The notes beneath the pieces were generated by a model. That model was not told where the DNA came from, did no database searches, and saw only the letters and a program-made list of their open reading frames with translations. Positions 45,908 to 54,971 of a DNA stretch of 64,000 nt are shown here, piece after piece. Each line of letters opens with the position of its first letter. Within the stretch, counting starts at the first letter, position 1. Both the position numbers and the translations under genes were made by a program. The DNA is from Flavobacteriales bacterium (GTDB taxonomy: Bacteria; Bacteroidota; Bacteroidia; Flavobacteriales_D; Crocinitomicaceae): NCBI GenBank assembly GCA_947462255.1, contig CANHOA010000010.1, positions 52,644 to 116,643 on the forward strand, read 5' to 3'.

Positions 45908-47368
45908 TTATTGCTTTATTGCTTCCGCGGAACGCTTACTCGTTAAGTATAATAAGGTAAAGGTAATACTTCCATTTAATAATAATAACTCGTGCCCAAA
46001 TGCATATCCGTTCAAAAGATCTGCTGAATTAGTTTGCAATAAATAACAGATAAGAGGCGATGCCAAACAAACAATTGGAACCATTACGTTTCTTAGTGTT
46101 CGTTTTGTTAAAATGCCAAAAGCAAATAAACCAAGTAAGGGACCATAGGTATAGCCAGCAATTAAGAATATGAGGTCAACTATACTTTTATTATCCATCC
46201 ATTTAAAGTAAAAGACAAGAAGTAAGAAAAGTAATGCGAAAGACAAATGAATAATTTTTCGCAACCTAATTTGTTGTTTTTCATTCAATGTTTTATTTCG
46301 TTCAAAGCCTAGTATATCGATACAGAATGATGACGTGAGGGCTGTAATTGCACCATCAACAGATGGAAATAGTGCCGAAATTAAGCCGATAATAAAAATA
46401 ATAAAGATGCCAAGTGGAAGGTGTTTCTGTACAATGGTTGGAAAAACATCGTCGGGTTTAAAACTAAGTCCTTGCTGACTTGCATACAGATACAACACGC
46501 CGCCAAGGAAAAGAAATAGGGCATTTACAAGCAATAAAACAAAGCTAAAAACCACCATGTTTTTTTGAGCATCCTTTAAGGATTTAACACTAATGTTTTT
46601 TTGCATCATTTCCTGATCAAGACCTGTCATGGCGATGGTAATAAAAGCGCCACCAATAACATGTTTAAGGAAGTAATCTTTCCGCAAATAATCGGTACTC
46701 CAAAGTTTTGTCATGTTTGTTTTTTCCAATTGATCCCAAATGTGACCCCAGCTCCAATTGAGCTCAGACTGAATGGCAAAAATGCACACCACTAGCGCTA
46801 AGAGCATAAAAACCGTTTGTAAGGTATCGGTCCAAACAATTGTCTTCACACCACCTTGTAAGGTGTATGCTATGATCATGACGATAATTAAAACACTCGA
46901 GAACCAGAAAGGAATGCCTAATGAATCAAAAACAAAGAGTTGAAGTACGTTAATTACCAAATATAAACGAACGGTTGCTCCGAGCGTGCGAGATAAAATA
47001 AAATATCCAGCACCCCATTGATAGGCAGTAAAGCCAAGACGATGTTCCAAATATCGGTAAATGGAGGTTAGATTCAGTTTATAATAGATAGGAAGAAGTA
47101 CGAAAGCAATGACAAAGTAGCCAATAAAAAACCCCAAGACCATTTGGTAATAATACCAGCCGCCTTCTAAAACACCACCTGGAACTGAAATAAACGTCAC
47201 CCCTGATAATGATGTGCCAATCATGCCAAAAGCAACTAAGTACCATGGGCTTTTTTTATCTCCTGTAAAGAAACTTTTGGCCGTTGTTTTTCTTGAGGTA
47301 AGGTAGGCAATAAAGAGTAGCAATCCAAAATACGCGAATAGAACAATAGTTATTATTGTGGGTATCAT
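45908..47368 (-). CDS. Sodium:solute symporter (SSS family)
   Basis: A 486-residue membrane protein with about 12-13 hydrophobic helices. KSFFTGDKKSPWYLVAFGMIGTSLSGVTFISVPG near TM1-TM2 and GGVKTIVWTDTLQTVFML in the middle are SSS signatures (sodium-binding Ser/Thr positions and the WTD motif). ALFPSVDGAITALTSSF lies near TM8. The family moves sugars, amino acids or vitamins with sodium; the substrate is unknown. It precedes the GlmU-like gene on the same strand. Confidence 0.9.
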   Translation of the reverse strand: MIPTIITIVLFAYFGLLLFIAYLTSRKTTAKSFFTGDKKSPWYLVAFGMIGTSLSGVTFISVPGGVLEGGWYYYQMVLGFFIGYFVIAFVLLPIYYKLNLTSIYRYLEHRLGFTAYQWGAGYFILSRTLGATVRLYLVINVLQLFVFDSLGIPFWFSSVLIIVMIIAYTLQGGVKTIVWTDTLQTVFMLLALVVCIFAIQSELNWSWGHIWDQLEKTNMTKLWSTDYLRKDYFLKHVIGGAFITIAMTGLDQEMMQKNISVKSLKDAQKNMVVFSFVLLLVNALFLFLGGVLYLYASQQGLSFKPDDVFPTIVQKHLPLGIFIIFIIGLISALFPSVDGAITALTSSFCIDILGFERNKTLNEKQQIRLRKIIHLSFALLFLLLVFYFKWMDNKSIVDLIFLIAGYTYGPLLGLFAFGILTKRTLRNVMVPIVCLASPLICYLLQTNSADLLNGYAFGHELLLLNGSITFTLLYLTSKRSAEAIKQ

Positions 47369-47446
47369 AGTTGATGTTTATGCTGTAAAGATATTAAAGC
47401 AAAGTATAAAATAGAATATTGTAACTAAAGTTTGTTAACATGCTAT

Positions 47447-47454
47447 TATATTTG
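47447..47454 (+). promoter_or_regulatory. Candidate -7 element for the 47472 gene
   Basis: TATATTTG matches TAnnTTTG exactly and ends 17 bp before the ATG at 47472. A TTTG upstream is too close to serve as -33, so support is partial. Confidence 0.4.
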
Positions 47455-47471
47455 CAATCAAAACTATTTTA

Positions 47472-47993
47472 ATGACAGAACTAATCTTTTTTTGCTCCTT
47501 GCTAGTATCTACCGGATCAATCTTATTTATTGTTGTATTTTTTCTTCGCAAACATCAAGGTGTTGAGCAAACTATTTTAATAACAGAATTAAAAAAACAG
47601 CGTCAAGAATTCTTCTTGCCAAATAGGGTAGAGGCATACCAGCGCGCTATACTATTTCTGGAGCGAATTAACCCCAACAGTCTTGTTATGAGGATGCAAA
47701 ACCCGGAAATGCCCGCCTCTATTTTTCAGGCGCAATTATTAAAAACAATCAGGGATGAATATGATCACAATGTTGCCCAACAGTTGTTTATCTCACCATT
47801 GGGTTGGAAACTCCTTCAAGATGCAAAGGAGGAAACGATTAAACTCATCAATATTTCAAGTGGAAAAATCGGAGGAAGCACGGATTCTATTATGCTCTCT
47901 TCAGCTATTCTAGCATCTACATCTGAAGTTGGAGAATTGCCAACAAATATTGCAGTGGAATATCTTAAAAAAGAATTACAAAGTTTGTTTTAA
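47472..47993 (+). CDS. Conserved-type membrane-anchored hypothetical protein
   Basis: A 173-residue protein with one N-terminal transmembrane segment (FFCSLLVSTGSILFIVVFFL) and a cytoplasmic helical part. FFLPNRVEAYQRAILFLERINPNSLVMRMQNP and LLKTIRDEYDHNVAQQLFISPLGWKLLQDAKEET resemble an uncharacterised family that I have seen in Bacteroidota. No catalytic motif is visible. It is divergent from the sodium symporter gene (103 bp between starts). Function unknown. Confidence 0.75.
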   Translation: MTELIFFCSLLVSTGSILFIVVFFLRKHQGVEQTILITELKKQRQEFFLPNRVEAYQRAILFLERINPNSLVMRMQNPEMPASIFQAQLLKTIRDEYDHNVAQQLFISPLGWKLLQDAKEETIKLINISSGKIGGSTDSIMLSSAILASTSEVGELPTNIAVEYLKKELQSLF

Positions 47994-50402
47994 TTAACGA
48001 AGAACGTGAATAAATCCTTGCTTTTCGAAGTTTTCAAACACTAGTTTGTAAATATACACGCCTTCTTCTAGATCCTTACCACCCTTATCAACGCCTCGGA
48101 AGAAAGGAGAATCTTGCGATTGTTCCCAAACCAAGTTGCCCCAGCGATTAAAGATATAAAGAGTAAATTCATCACAGGTCATGAAGTACGATTTTAAATC
48201 CAATTCATTGTTGACTAAATCTGAATTTGGAGTGATGACATTTGGAAAGTCAAAATCATCGAAGGTCATGGTATAGGTAATGGTCGCGTCTATCTGCGTG
48301 GTATCCGAAATACAGCCGTATTCTGAAGTCAAAAACGCCGTGTAAATTCCCATTTCATTTTCATCTAAAGGAAAAGTACTGTTGAATAGCGTAGAAGTGT
48401 AGTTGTTTGGTCCAGTCCATGAAATGGTTGAATTAGCCTCCCCAGTAGCGGTCAAGAAAAAGTCGTCTCCAGGACACTCAGGCGTATTAAAGCTCAGAAC
48501 GGGTGGAGCAGGTGTCGCCATCACATACATATCTATGGTCGAATCTGTTTCACAACCAAAGGAAGATGTAACTGTTAAATTGATGGGATAAACACCCGCG
48601 TTATTAATAACTGTGCTTAAATTGGGCGTGGTACTGATTGGGTTTCCAGCGATGGACCACTCGTATGATAAAGTTTCCCCTGTTGAAACCGATGAAAAGT
48701 TATTAATCACAAAGCCAACATCTTCACATTGAATGGTATCCGCTGTGTAAGAGGTGATAGGTAAATCGTGCACAAAGAAATTTATGCTGATGGTGTCGTC
48801 ACAAAAAACAGTAGATGAAAAGGAATCAACTGCTACCAAGGTCATGGTATTATTTCCTGGGGTATTAAAAATGTAACTGAGATCTAATGTGGTATCGATC
48901 AACTGATTGTTGTAATACCAACCAAATTGGGTAAAGGATGAAATACTTGCCGTCGTATTGTCAAAAAGAACAGCGTCATCGATACAAGATTCTGCAATGG
49001 TAAAGTTGGCAGTTGGATTATTAAATACCGTGAATTGCTGTGAAATGGTATCCGAACAACCATTTTCAGTCAAAGCAATTAAATCTACCTGATAATTATT
49101 TGGACCATTAAAATAAACGGTGACGGTGTCACCAATTAATGTGTCATTATTTACGTACCAATAATTAGTAATGGTATCGTTGCCAAGCAAGCTACTACTG
49201 GCATTAAAAACGGCCGTTTGCCCGAGACACACGTCGTCAAAGCCAAATGATGCCGTTGGATTTTCGAAAACCTCCACGGTCGTTGAAACGGTATCTATAC
49301 AATTTGCAGTATTCTGAACAATGAGGTCAACATTATAGATCCCTGGGCCAGGAAAAGTGTGGTTGAAGTTGAAGGTGGTATCGGTATAACCATCAGATGA
49401 TGACCAAAAAACACTATCAACAGCCGAGTTGTTAAATGAGGTTAAATTGTAAAGTAAGGTTTGATTTCCAGCACATACGTTAGAGTCTACAATACTACCA
49501 ACGACTTCTGCAGGTAATACTTCGGTGGTTAAGTTGGCAATACAACCGTTCGAGGAGGTAATGGCGCAGTTAACAGAATCTTGAGTAATATTGGGAATAT
49601 TAATGGTTTGACCAACACCTAATTGCGTATATGGTGGAGCAGCATCTGTCCAAACATAGTTTGCAAATCCTGCGGGTGCAGATAAGGTTGCAGAGTTGCT
49701 ATTGCCATTTTCGCAGTAGAGTGCAGATAAATTAAGTGAGCTACACGAAGCAGAAACATAAGCGTATCCATAATGTCCTGATTGAGAACAATCTCCAGTT
49801 GCTACATCTAGGGTAACAGTTTGTCCAACATAATTGGTCACTTCAACCCCGAAAGTCGTCCAGTCTTTATATTGAAGACCACCACCACAATATCCCCATC
49901 CCGGATTTCCTCCCGAAGCTGCCTCTTGGTAAAAGGTACATGGAATTGGATTGCCTGCTTGATCAAATAGTTGAATTTCGAATCGTGGTTGTTGCATCAC
50001 ACTATGACCTGGATTTTCTAAAACAACCGCATACTGAACAATAATTAAATTGGATTGTGGGGTTACCGTGAAATTGTATTGTAATCTAGCAGCCATTGCG
50101 CCAGTCCCTTGACCATCTCCAACTCTAGCAGAATAAGTTCCGCCTGGAGGTACTGTTGACAATGCAAAACAAGTAACGGCAGGATCAATACCGCCAGTCA
50201 TAATCTCGTGCTGACCAGGTTGAATACCACCAGGTGTTGGGGTAGGCGTGTTGATTCCACAACAATTACCTACTGCACCAGACCAATTGACAAAAGAGTT
50301 TTGTGAAAAATCGGCATTGGGGCAACCCGAAACTTGAGAAAATGCTTTGTTTACCGAAAAAAGTGTTATGCTAAAGAGCAGGAAATAGAACGTTCTTATC
50401 AT
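47994..50402 (-). CDS. PKD-domain surface protein with T9SS type B (gliding-motility-associated) C-terminal domain
   Basis: An 802-residue exported protein (signal peptide MIRTFYFLLFSITLFSVNKAFSQ). The N-terminal ~220 residues form a lectin-like/jelly-roll region (PRFEIQLFDQAGNPIPC). Repeated PKD-type modules follow (FNHTFPGPGIYNVDLIVQN, SYIFNTPGNNTMTLVAVDS, YEWSIAGNPIS). The C-terminus, FPNVITPNSDLVNNELDL ... FTLYIFNRWGNLVWEQ ... GVYIYKL, is the type B sorting domain. It is therefore exported by T9SS to the surface or medium, and a PorP/SprF-type protein may assist. An adhesive role is likely. Confidence 0.92.
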   Translation of the reverse strand: MIRTFYFLLFSITLFSVNKAFSQVSGCPNADFSQNSFVNWSGAVGNCCGINTPTPTPGGIQPGQHEIMTGGIDPAVTCFALSTVPPGGTYSARVGDGQGTGAMAARLQYNFTVTPQSNLIIVQYAVVLENPGHSVMQQPRFEIQLFDQAGNPIPCTFYQEAASGGNPGWGYCGGGLQYKDWTTFGVEVTNYVGQTVTLDVATGDCSQSGHYGYAYVSASCSSLNLSALYCENGNSNSATLSAPAGFANYVWTDAAPPYTQLGVGQTINIPNITQDSVNCAITSSNGCIANLTTEVLPAEVVGSIVDSNVCAGNQTLLYNLTSFNNSAVDSVFWSSSDGYTDTTFNFNHTFPGPGIYNVDLIVQNTANCIDTVSTTVEVFENPTASFGFDDVCLGQTAVFNASSSLLGNDTITNYWYVNNDTLIGDTVTVYFNGPNNYQVDLIALTENGCSDTISQQFTVFNNPTANFTIAESCIDDAVLFDNTTASISSFTQFGWYYNNQLIDTTLDLSYIFNTPGNNTMTLVAVDSFSSTVFCDDTISINFFVHDLPITSYTADTIQCEDVGFVINNFSSVSTGETLSYEWSIAGNPISTTPNLSTVINNAGVYPINLTVTSSFGCETDSTIDMYVMATPAPPVLSFNTPECPGDDFFLTATGEANSTISWTGPNNYTSTLFNSTFPLDENEMGIYTAFLTSEYGCISDTTQIDATITYTMTFDDFDFPNVITPNSDLVNNELDLKSYFMTCDEFTLYIFNRWGNLVWEQSQDSPFFRGVDKGGKDLEEGVYIYKLVFENFEKQGFIHVLR

Positions 50403-50491
50403 TTTTTTTATTTTTTTACTTTCGAAAGACGACGTAAAATTAAATAAAATTGCACAGAAGTAAAAATAAATAAAAGGTTACATTTTTATTA

Positions 50492-50665
50492 CTCACTTAT
50501 CCCTTTTTTACCACAAAACTTTTTGTCATGATTTTAACTAAAAATGCATGCCAAAAAAGGGAACTATTTTATGTTTTTTTTTTCGCTGGATTACATCCAG
50601 CGTTAAAAATAGTTAAGCCCTCGGGGGTTCCCCAATAGTAGTGTGTTACAATTTAGACCAGTGAA
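50492..50665 (+). mobile_element. MITE-like non-coding element, copy 2 (complete)
   Basis: A 174-bp copy of the family at 35103. Ends: CTCACTTATC (50492-50501) and GACCAGTGAA (50656-50665). It is flanked by the identical 10-mer ATTTTTATTA on both sides (50482-50491 and 50666-50675). Hairpins: ACAAAA-CT-TTTTGT, CGCTGGAT-TAC-ATCCAGCG (50584-50602), and a third at 50615-50629 with one mismatch and a TCG loop. The rest of the 50403-50703 gap shows nothing else. It lies just downstream of the dedA-type gene's stop. Confidence 0.77.
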
Positions 50666-50703
50666 ATTTTTATTAAGGTATAAAGGATAATTTAATGCGA
50701 GTG

Positions 50704-51363
50704 TTATTCTTTACTTCGCGCCTGCAATTTGCCTTTTATAAACTCGTAAAGCATTGGTAAAACGGATATAAATATAATTCCAAGGCACACTAAATCAATG
50801 TGTTTTCTTATCCATTCTACTTCTCCAAGAAGATAGCCAGCAAGCGTAAGACTGAAAATCCATAAAAAGCCACCCAATAAATCAAACAAGAAAAAGCGAT
50901 TATAATTCATTTTGCCTATTCCAGCTGCGAAAGGTGCGAATGTGCGAACAAAAGGTACAAAACGTGCCATGATAATCGCTTTTACTCCATTTTTCTCAAA
51001 AAACAATTCTGTTTGATCAAGGTATTTCTTATTGACGATTGGTTTAGAACGAAATTTCAATTGAAATACGCGTAAACCGATTTTCCTTCCAATCCAATAA
51101 TTACAATTGTCGCCAAGAACGGCTGCTATAAGCAATAATATGAGCAAGTAAGATAAATTCAATTCACCTGAAGCGGCAAAGATTCCAGCAGTAAATAAAA
51201 GAGAATCGCCAGGAAGAAAAGGCATGGCTACCAATCCAGTTTCAACAAAAATAACAAGGAATAAAATAATGTAAATGGCGGAAGAATAGTTTTCAAAAAA
51301 CCAACTGAAATCTAATTTAATAATGTGCTGAAATATGGCAAAAAGTTCGTTGAAAAATTCCAT
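50704..51363 (-). CDS. DedA family membrane protein
   Basis: About 219 residues from the ATG at 51363 (MEFFNELFAIFQHIIKLDFSWF); the open frame further upstream overlaps the rhodanese gene. FVETGLVAMPFLPGDSLLFTAG, LLIAAVLGDNCNYWIGRKIG and MARFVPFVRTFAPFAAGIGKM are the DedA/SNARE-associated hallmark blocks (FxxR, GxxG-type). DedA proteins are thought to flip undecaprenyl phosphate or phospholipids in the inner membrane. It begins 1 bp after the rhodanese stop. Confidence 0.92.
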   Translation of the reverse strand: MEFFNELFAIFQHIIKLDFSWFFENYSSAIYIILFLVIFVETGLVAMPFLPGDSLLFTAGIFAASGELNLSYLLILLLIAAVLGDNCNYWIGRKIGLRVFQLKFRSKPIVNKKYLDQTELFFEKNGVKAIIMARFVPFVRTFAPFAAGIGKMNYNRFFLFDLLGGFLWIFSLTLAGYLLGEVEWIRKHIDLVCLGIIFISVLPMLYEFIKGKLQARSKE

Positions 51364-51364
51364 G

Positions 51365-51688
51365 TTAATCGAGTTGAATAGTAGAATCAATAGAGGCTTT
51401 CCAAGCGAGTAAACCACCATCAACAATTATGATATCGGTAAAGTGAAATTCTTTCAATAATAAATTACCAACTGCCTCCGCTCTTTTTCCAGATCTGCAG
51501 ATAATGATCGTTTGTTGTGCAGCATTAAATTTCTCACTAATCGAAGCGGTTTCGCTCATTGGGATGTTTGTAAATCCAATGTTGCCCAATTCATATTCAT
51601 AGTGCTCTCGCACGTCAATACATTGAATCTTAGAATTCCTAGCAATTAAATCGCTACAGTCTTGAGGTGATAATTGTTGAATTGACAT
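51365..51688 (-). CDS. Rhodanese-like domain protein
   Basis: A 107-residue single rhodanese domain. IQCIDVREHYEYELGNI is the CH2A-like start. TIIICRSGKRAEAVGNLL carries the active-site cysteine in the loop CRSGKR, and DGGLLAWK closes the fold. It probably carries persulfide sulfur or acts as a thiosulfate sulfurtransferase. It lies between cysC and dedA genes in a four-gene leftward operon. Confidence 0.92.
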   Translation of the reverse strand: MSIQQLSPQDCSDLIARNSKIQCIDVREHYEYELGNIGFTNIPMSETASISEKFNAAQQTIIICRSGKRAEAVGNLLLKEFHFTDIIIVDGGLLAWKASIDSTIQLD

Positions 51689-51705
51689 GAAGCAAAGTTA
51701 ATACT

Positions 51706-52254
51706 TTAAGATAAAAACAGAGGAAATCTTCGATCAATTTCAGAAATTATCATTCCTAGACTTGTGGATACATCTACTTCGCTTGTCTTAATATGTACAG
51801 CAGGATTTTCAGGCGCTTCATATCGACTGTCTTTGCCGGTGAATTGAAAAAGCACGCCATCCTCTACTTTTTTGTATAAGCCTTTATGATCTCTTTTTGC
51901 GCAATCTTCATAAGAACAATCGATGAATATTTCAATGAAGTTCTTTTCGCCAATGTACTCTCTTGCTGTTTCTCTATCTTCTTTATAAGGTGATATTAAG
52001 GAAACAATCGCAATTTGACCTTGGTCATTCATCATTTTTGCAAGACAAGAAGCTCGTCGCACGTTTTCCTTTCGATCCGCATCGCTAAACCCTAAGTCTT
52101 TACAAAGGCTAGCTCTTAAAATGTCGCCATCAATGCAGAAATAATTAATGTTTTTTTCTTTGAATTTTTCCCCAAGCGCATTTGCTAGTGTTGTCTTTCC
52201 TGAGCCCGATAAGCCTGTTAGCCAGATTGTAAAAACGGCATTTTTATTTTTCAT
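51706..52254 (-). CDS. cysC: Adenylylsulfate (APS) kinase
   Basis: A 182-residue P-loop kinase. IWLTGLSGSGKTTLANAL is the Walker A motif, CIDGDILRASLCKDLGFSDADRKENVRR the APS-binding block, and VSLISPYKEDRETAREYI and KGLYKKVEDG complete the family signature. It makes PAPS from APS and ATP. No sulfate adenylyltransferase or PAPS reductase is nearby, so use of PAPS for sulfation is possible but unproven. It overlaps the YiiX-like gene's end by 11 bp. Confidence 0.94.
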   Translation of the reverse strand: MKNKNAVFTIWLTGLSGSGKTTLANALGEKFKEKNINYFCIDGDILRASLCKDLGFSDADRKENVRRASCLAKMMNDQGQIAIVSLISPYKEDRETAREYIGEKNFIEIFIDCSYEDCAKRDHKGLYKKVEDGVLFQFTGKDSRYEAPENPAVHIKTSEVDVSTSLGMIISEIDRRFPLFLS

Positions 52255-52942
52255 TACTATACACCGTAATTAAGGAAGGAGAATCGTACAATTGACCTGG
52301 AGAAATCATTAATTCATCATATGGAATATTTTCCCCATAGCGTTCGCGCATTATTTTCCTTACAACAGGTGCATCTATGTTGAAATCTCTTAGTGGTTTC
52401 GGTATTGCTAATTCGAAATGAATACAATTCATGTATATTTTGTATACGAGTTCCGAACAATACATTTCTTTATCTGACCATGAAAAATAGGCGTCATAGT
52501 TTTTTCCAAATTGTAAGGCTGCATATTCCCTCATTTTTAAAAGAGATGCATTTTTTAGCGTATCTATTCCTTTAAATCGCTTTACGATATACGTTTGGTC
52601 AACACCACTACTAATCCATTCTGTCATTTTTCTTTTTCCAACTGGTTGCACAGCTTCGTATACATATGGGACATTATTTTCGATAAACACAATGCCACAA
52701 TGGGAATATTTCGAATCTGTTGCGACTTCAACCGCTTGACTTTGTTTAGAATAGGAAGATTGAAAAATGATATCTCCGTCTTGAACCTGGATTTCAGCGA
52801 GTTTATTTTTAAGTGCTATTTCTTTTGCTGGCTTTCGGTTTTTAAGTGAAAAAGAAACAGTAAAAATAAATCCACTAACTATAGCAGCAAAGAAAAAAAC
52901 GCTGTAAATGCTGCGATTTATATTTTTTAATTTAAAATTCAT
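52244..52942 (-). CDS. YiiX/YebB-like NlpC/P60-superfamily cysteine hydrolase
   Basis: A 232-residue protein with an N-terminal membrane anchor (SVFFFAAIVSGFIFTVSFSL). VQDGDIIFQSS, DSKYSHCGIVFIENNVPYVYEAVQPV (with catalytic-type His), and DKEMYCSELVYKIY (catalytic Cys) match the YiiX branch, which has a permuted papain-like fold. Members are thought to cleave amide or lipid-linked bonds in the envelope. It is the first gene of the leftward cysC-rhodanese-dedA operon. The substrate is unknown. Confidence 0.85.
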   Translation of the reverse strand: MNFKLKNINRSIYSVFFFAAIVSGFIFTVSFSLKNRKPAKEIALKNKLAEIQVQDGDIIFQSSYSKQSQAVEVATDSKYSHCGIVFIENNVPYVYEAVQPVGKRKMTEWISSGVDQTYIVKRFKGIDTLKNASLLKMREYAALQFGKNYDAYFSWSDKEMYCSELVYKIYMNCIHFELAIPKPLRDFNIDAPVVRKIMRERYGENIPYDELMISPGQLYDSPSLITVYSNEK

Positions 52943-52997
52943 ATGTTCAAAAATAAGGATTATTTTATATTGATGTGCTTGAATCTATAAAACCAAT

Positions 52998-53140
52998 CTG
53001 ACTGATCGCTTTCTACCACAAAATCTTTTTGTCATGATTTTAACTAAAAATACTTGCCAAAAAAGGAACTAGTTCATGTTATTTTATTCGCTGGATTACA
53101 TCCAGCGTTAAAATAGTTAACCCCTCAGGGGTTATATAAC
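52998..53140 (+). mobile_element. MITE-like non-coding element, copy 3 (right end lost)
   Basis: Left end CTGACTGATC (52998-53007) is identical to copy 1. Hairpins ACAAAA-TCT-TTTTGT, CGCTGGAT-TAC-ATCCAGCG (53089-53107) and AACCCC-TCA-GGGGTT (53119-53133) are all perfect. After about 53140 similarity fades and no GACCAGT end is found, so the right terminus was deleted or has diverged and no flanking duplication can be seen. It lies between the divergent YiiX-like and fabG genes. Confidence 0.7.
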
Positions 53141-53182
53141 TTTCTAGCGCCTCAAAATAATATTAACTCCATAAATAAGGAA

Positions 53183-53216
53183 TTTAGTTCCCTAAAAAAC
53201 ATTATCTGTATCTTTA
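53183..53216 (+). promoter_or_regulatory. Candidate promoter of the fabG gene
   Basis: TTTAG at 53183-53187 and TATCTTTA at 53209-53216 are spaced about 21 bp apart, near the Bacteroidota -33/-7 arrangement. Both elements deviate by a base from TTTG and TAnnTTTG. The fabG ATG follows at 53235. Confidence 0.35.
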
Positions 53217-53234
53217 CACCGTAAAATTAATGTT

Positions 53235-53981
53235 ATGAAATTACTTGAAAACAAAATTGTACTAATTACAGGAGCCTCAAGGGGAATTGGAAAAGCGATT
53301 GCTCAAGAATGTGCCAATCAAGGTGCAACGGTTCTTTTTACTTATTTATCATCAGAAGAGAAAGCGAATGCATTGGCTTCGGAATTAAGTGCTGCAGGGG
53401 TTACTGCTAAAGGATTTCGTTCTGATGCTTCCAATTTCAATGAAGCACAGAAATTAGTGGAGGATATAGTAGCTGAATTTGGAACTATTGACGTTCTCGT
53501 TAATAATGCTGGGATAACGCGTGATACGCTCTTAATGCGGATGTCTGAAGAACAATGGGACGAAGTGATTAATACCAATCTTAAATCTGCTTTTAATTTA
53601 ACGAAAGCGGTGCAGCAACCAATGTTGAGGGCACGCAAAGGGTCAATTATCAATATGTCTTCTGTTGTTGGAGTGAAAGGAAATGCTGGACAGTCGAATT
53701 ATGCTGCTTCGAAAGCTGGATTAATTGGTTTTACTAAATCAATTGCTGCAGAATTAGGATCGAGAAACATACGTTGTAATGCCATTGCCCCAGGATTTAT
53801 TGAAACCGAAATGACAGAAGTATTAGATCAGACGGTGGTAGAAAGTTGGAGAAAAAGTATTCCTTTGAAAAGGGGTGGACAGCCCATTGATGTCGCCAAT
53901 GCTACCGTATTCCTTGCTTCAGATATGTCTGCTTACATCACTGGTCAAACCATTCACGTTTGTGGTGGGATGTTAATGTAA
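53235..53981 (+). CDS. fabG: 3-oxoacyl-[acyl-carrier-protein] reductase
   Basis: A 248-residue short-chain dehydrogenase. VLITGASRGIGKAIA is the NADP-binding glycine motif, DVLVNNAGITRDTLLMRMSEEQWD the NNAG and FabG-specific block, and INMSSVVGVKGNAGQSNYAASKAG supplies catalytic Ser, Tyr and Lys. It reduces 3-oxoacyl-ACP in fatty-acid elongation. hemB begins 8 bp after its stop. Confidence 0.94.
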   Translation: MKLLENKIVLITGASRGIGKAIAQECANQGATVLFTYLSSEEKANALASELSAAGVTAKGFRSDASNFNEAQKLVEDIVAEFGTIDVLVNNAGITRDTLLMRMSEEQWDEVINTNLKSAFNLTKAVQQPMLRARKGSIINMSSVVGVKGNAGQSNYAASKAGLIGFTKSIAAELGSRNIRCNAIAPGFIETEMTEVLDQTVVESWRKSIPLKRGGQPIDVANATVFLASDMSAYITGQTIHVCGGMLM

Positions 53982-53989
53982 ATTATATC

Positions 53990-54961
53990 ATGAATATTCG
54001 CCCTAGAAGAAATCGAAAGTCAGCCGCCATACGTAACATGGTGGAAGAAACCCAACTGGGTGTTCAGCATTTAATTTATCCTATTTTTCTGAAGGATGGG
54101 AAAAATATAAAGGAAGAAATAGCATCACTTCCCAATAATTACAGGTGGTCGCTGGATCAATTAATTCCGGAAATTGAAACCTGTATGAACCTAGGTATCT
54201 ATACCTACGATTTATTTCCAGCTGTTGATGAATCGCTAAAGGATACCATTGCTTCGTATAGTTATGCGGACGATAATTTTTACCTCAAGGCCATTCGAAA
54301 ACTAAAAGAAACCTTTCCTGAAATCGCGATCATGAGTGATGTTGCCATGGATCCTTATTCGTCTGATGGACATGATGGACTCGTTGTAGATGGCAGAATT
54401 GTAAATGATGAAACACTTCCTATTTTAGCAAGAATGTCGGTGGCTCAAGCACAAGCTGGCGTTGATATCATCGGACCTTCTGATATGATGGATGGGCGAG
54501 TAGGCTACATTAGGGAAGCACTCGATTTAGCAGGATTCACTGACACTAGTATTATGTCCTACACCGCAAAATATGCCTCTGCGTTTTATGGTCCATTCCG
54601 TGATGCATTGAACTCAGCTCCGAAATCTGGCGATAAAAAATCCTACCAAATGAATCCAGCGAATCAACGCGAGGCTCTTTTGGAGGCCCAATTAGATTTT
54701 GAAGAAGGAGCAGATATGCTTATGGTTAAGCCTGCATTATGCTATTTAGACATTATTCATTTGTTGAAACAGCAATTTCCGATTCCAATTACGGCGTATA
54801 ACGTTAGTGGTGAATGCGCTATGGTTCACGCTGCTGCTCAGAATGGCTGGTTGAATTATGAACTAGCTGTTTATGAAATGCTATTGAGCATTCGACGTGC
54901 TGGTGCTGATGGAATTTTGACTTATTTCGCAAAAGATTTCGCTGAATTTAATAAAAAGTAA
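53990..54961 (+). CDS. hemB: Porphobilinogen synthase (delta-aminolevulinate dehydratase)
   Basis: A 323-residue enzyme from the ATG at 53990 (MNIRPRRNRKSAAIRNMVEE); an earlier in-frame ATG overlaps fabG. LIYPIFLKDG, IMSDVAMDPYSSDGHDGLV, DIIGPSDMMDGRVGYIRE, MSYTAKYASAFYGPFRDA (Schiff-base lysine), and EGADMLMVKPALCYLDII (second lysine) are canonical. It condenses two 5-aminolevulinate molecules on the way to haem. Confidence 0.96.
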   Translation: MNIRPRRNRKSAAIRNMVEETQLGVQHLIYPIFLKDGKNIKEEIASLPNNYRWSLDQLIPEIETCMNLGIYTYDLFPAVDESLKDTIASYSYADDNFYLKAIRKLKETFPEIAIMSDVAMDPYSSDGHDGLVVDGRIVNDETLPILARMSVAQAQAGVDIIGPSDMMDGRVGYIREALDLAGFTDTSIMSYTAKYASAFYGPFRDALNSAPKSGDKKSYQMNPANQREALLEAQLDFEEGADMLMVKPALCYLDIIHLLKQQFPIPITAYNVSGECAMVHAAAQNGWLNYELAVYEMLLSIRRAGADGILTYFAKDFAEFNKK

Positions 54962-54971
54962 TACATTACAT

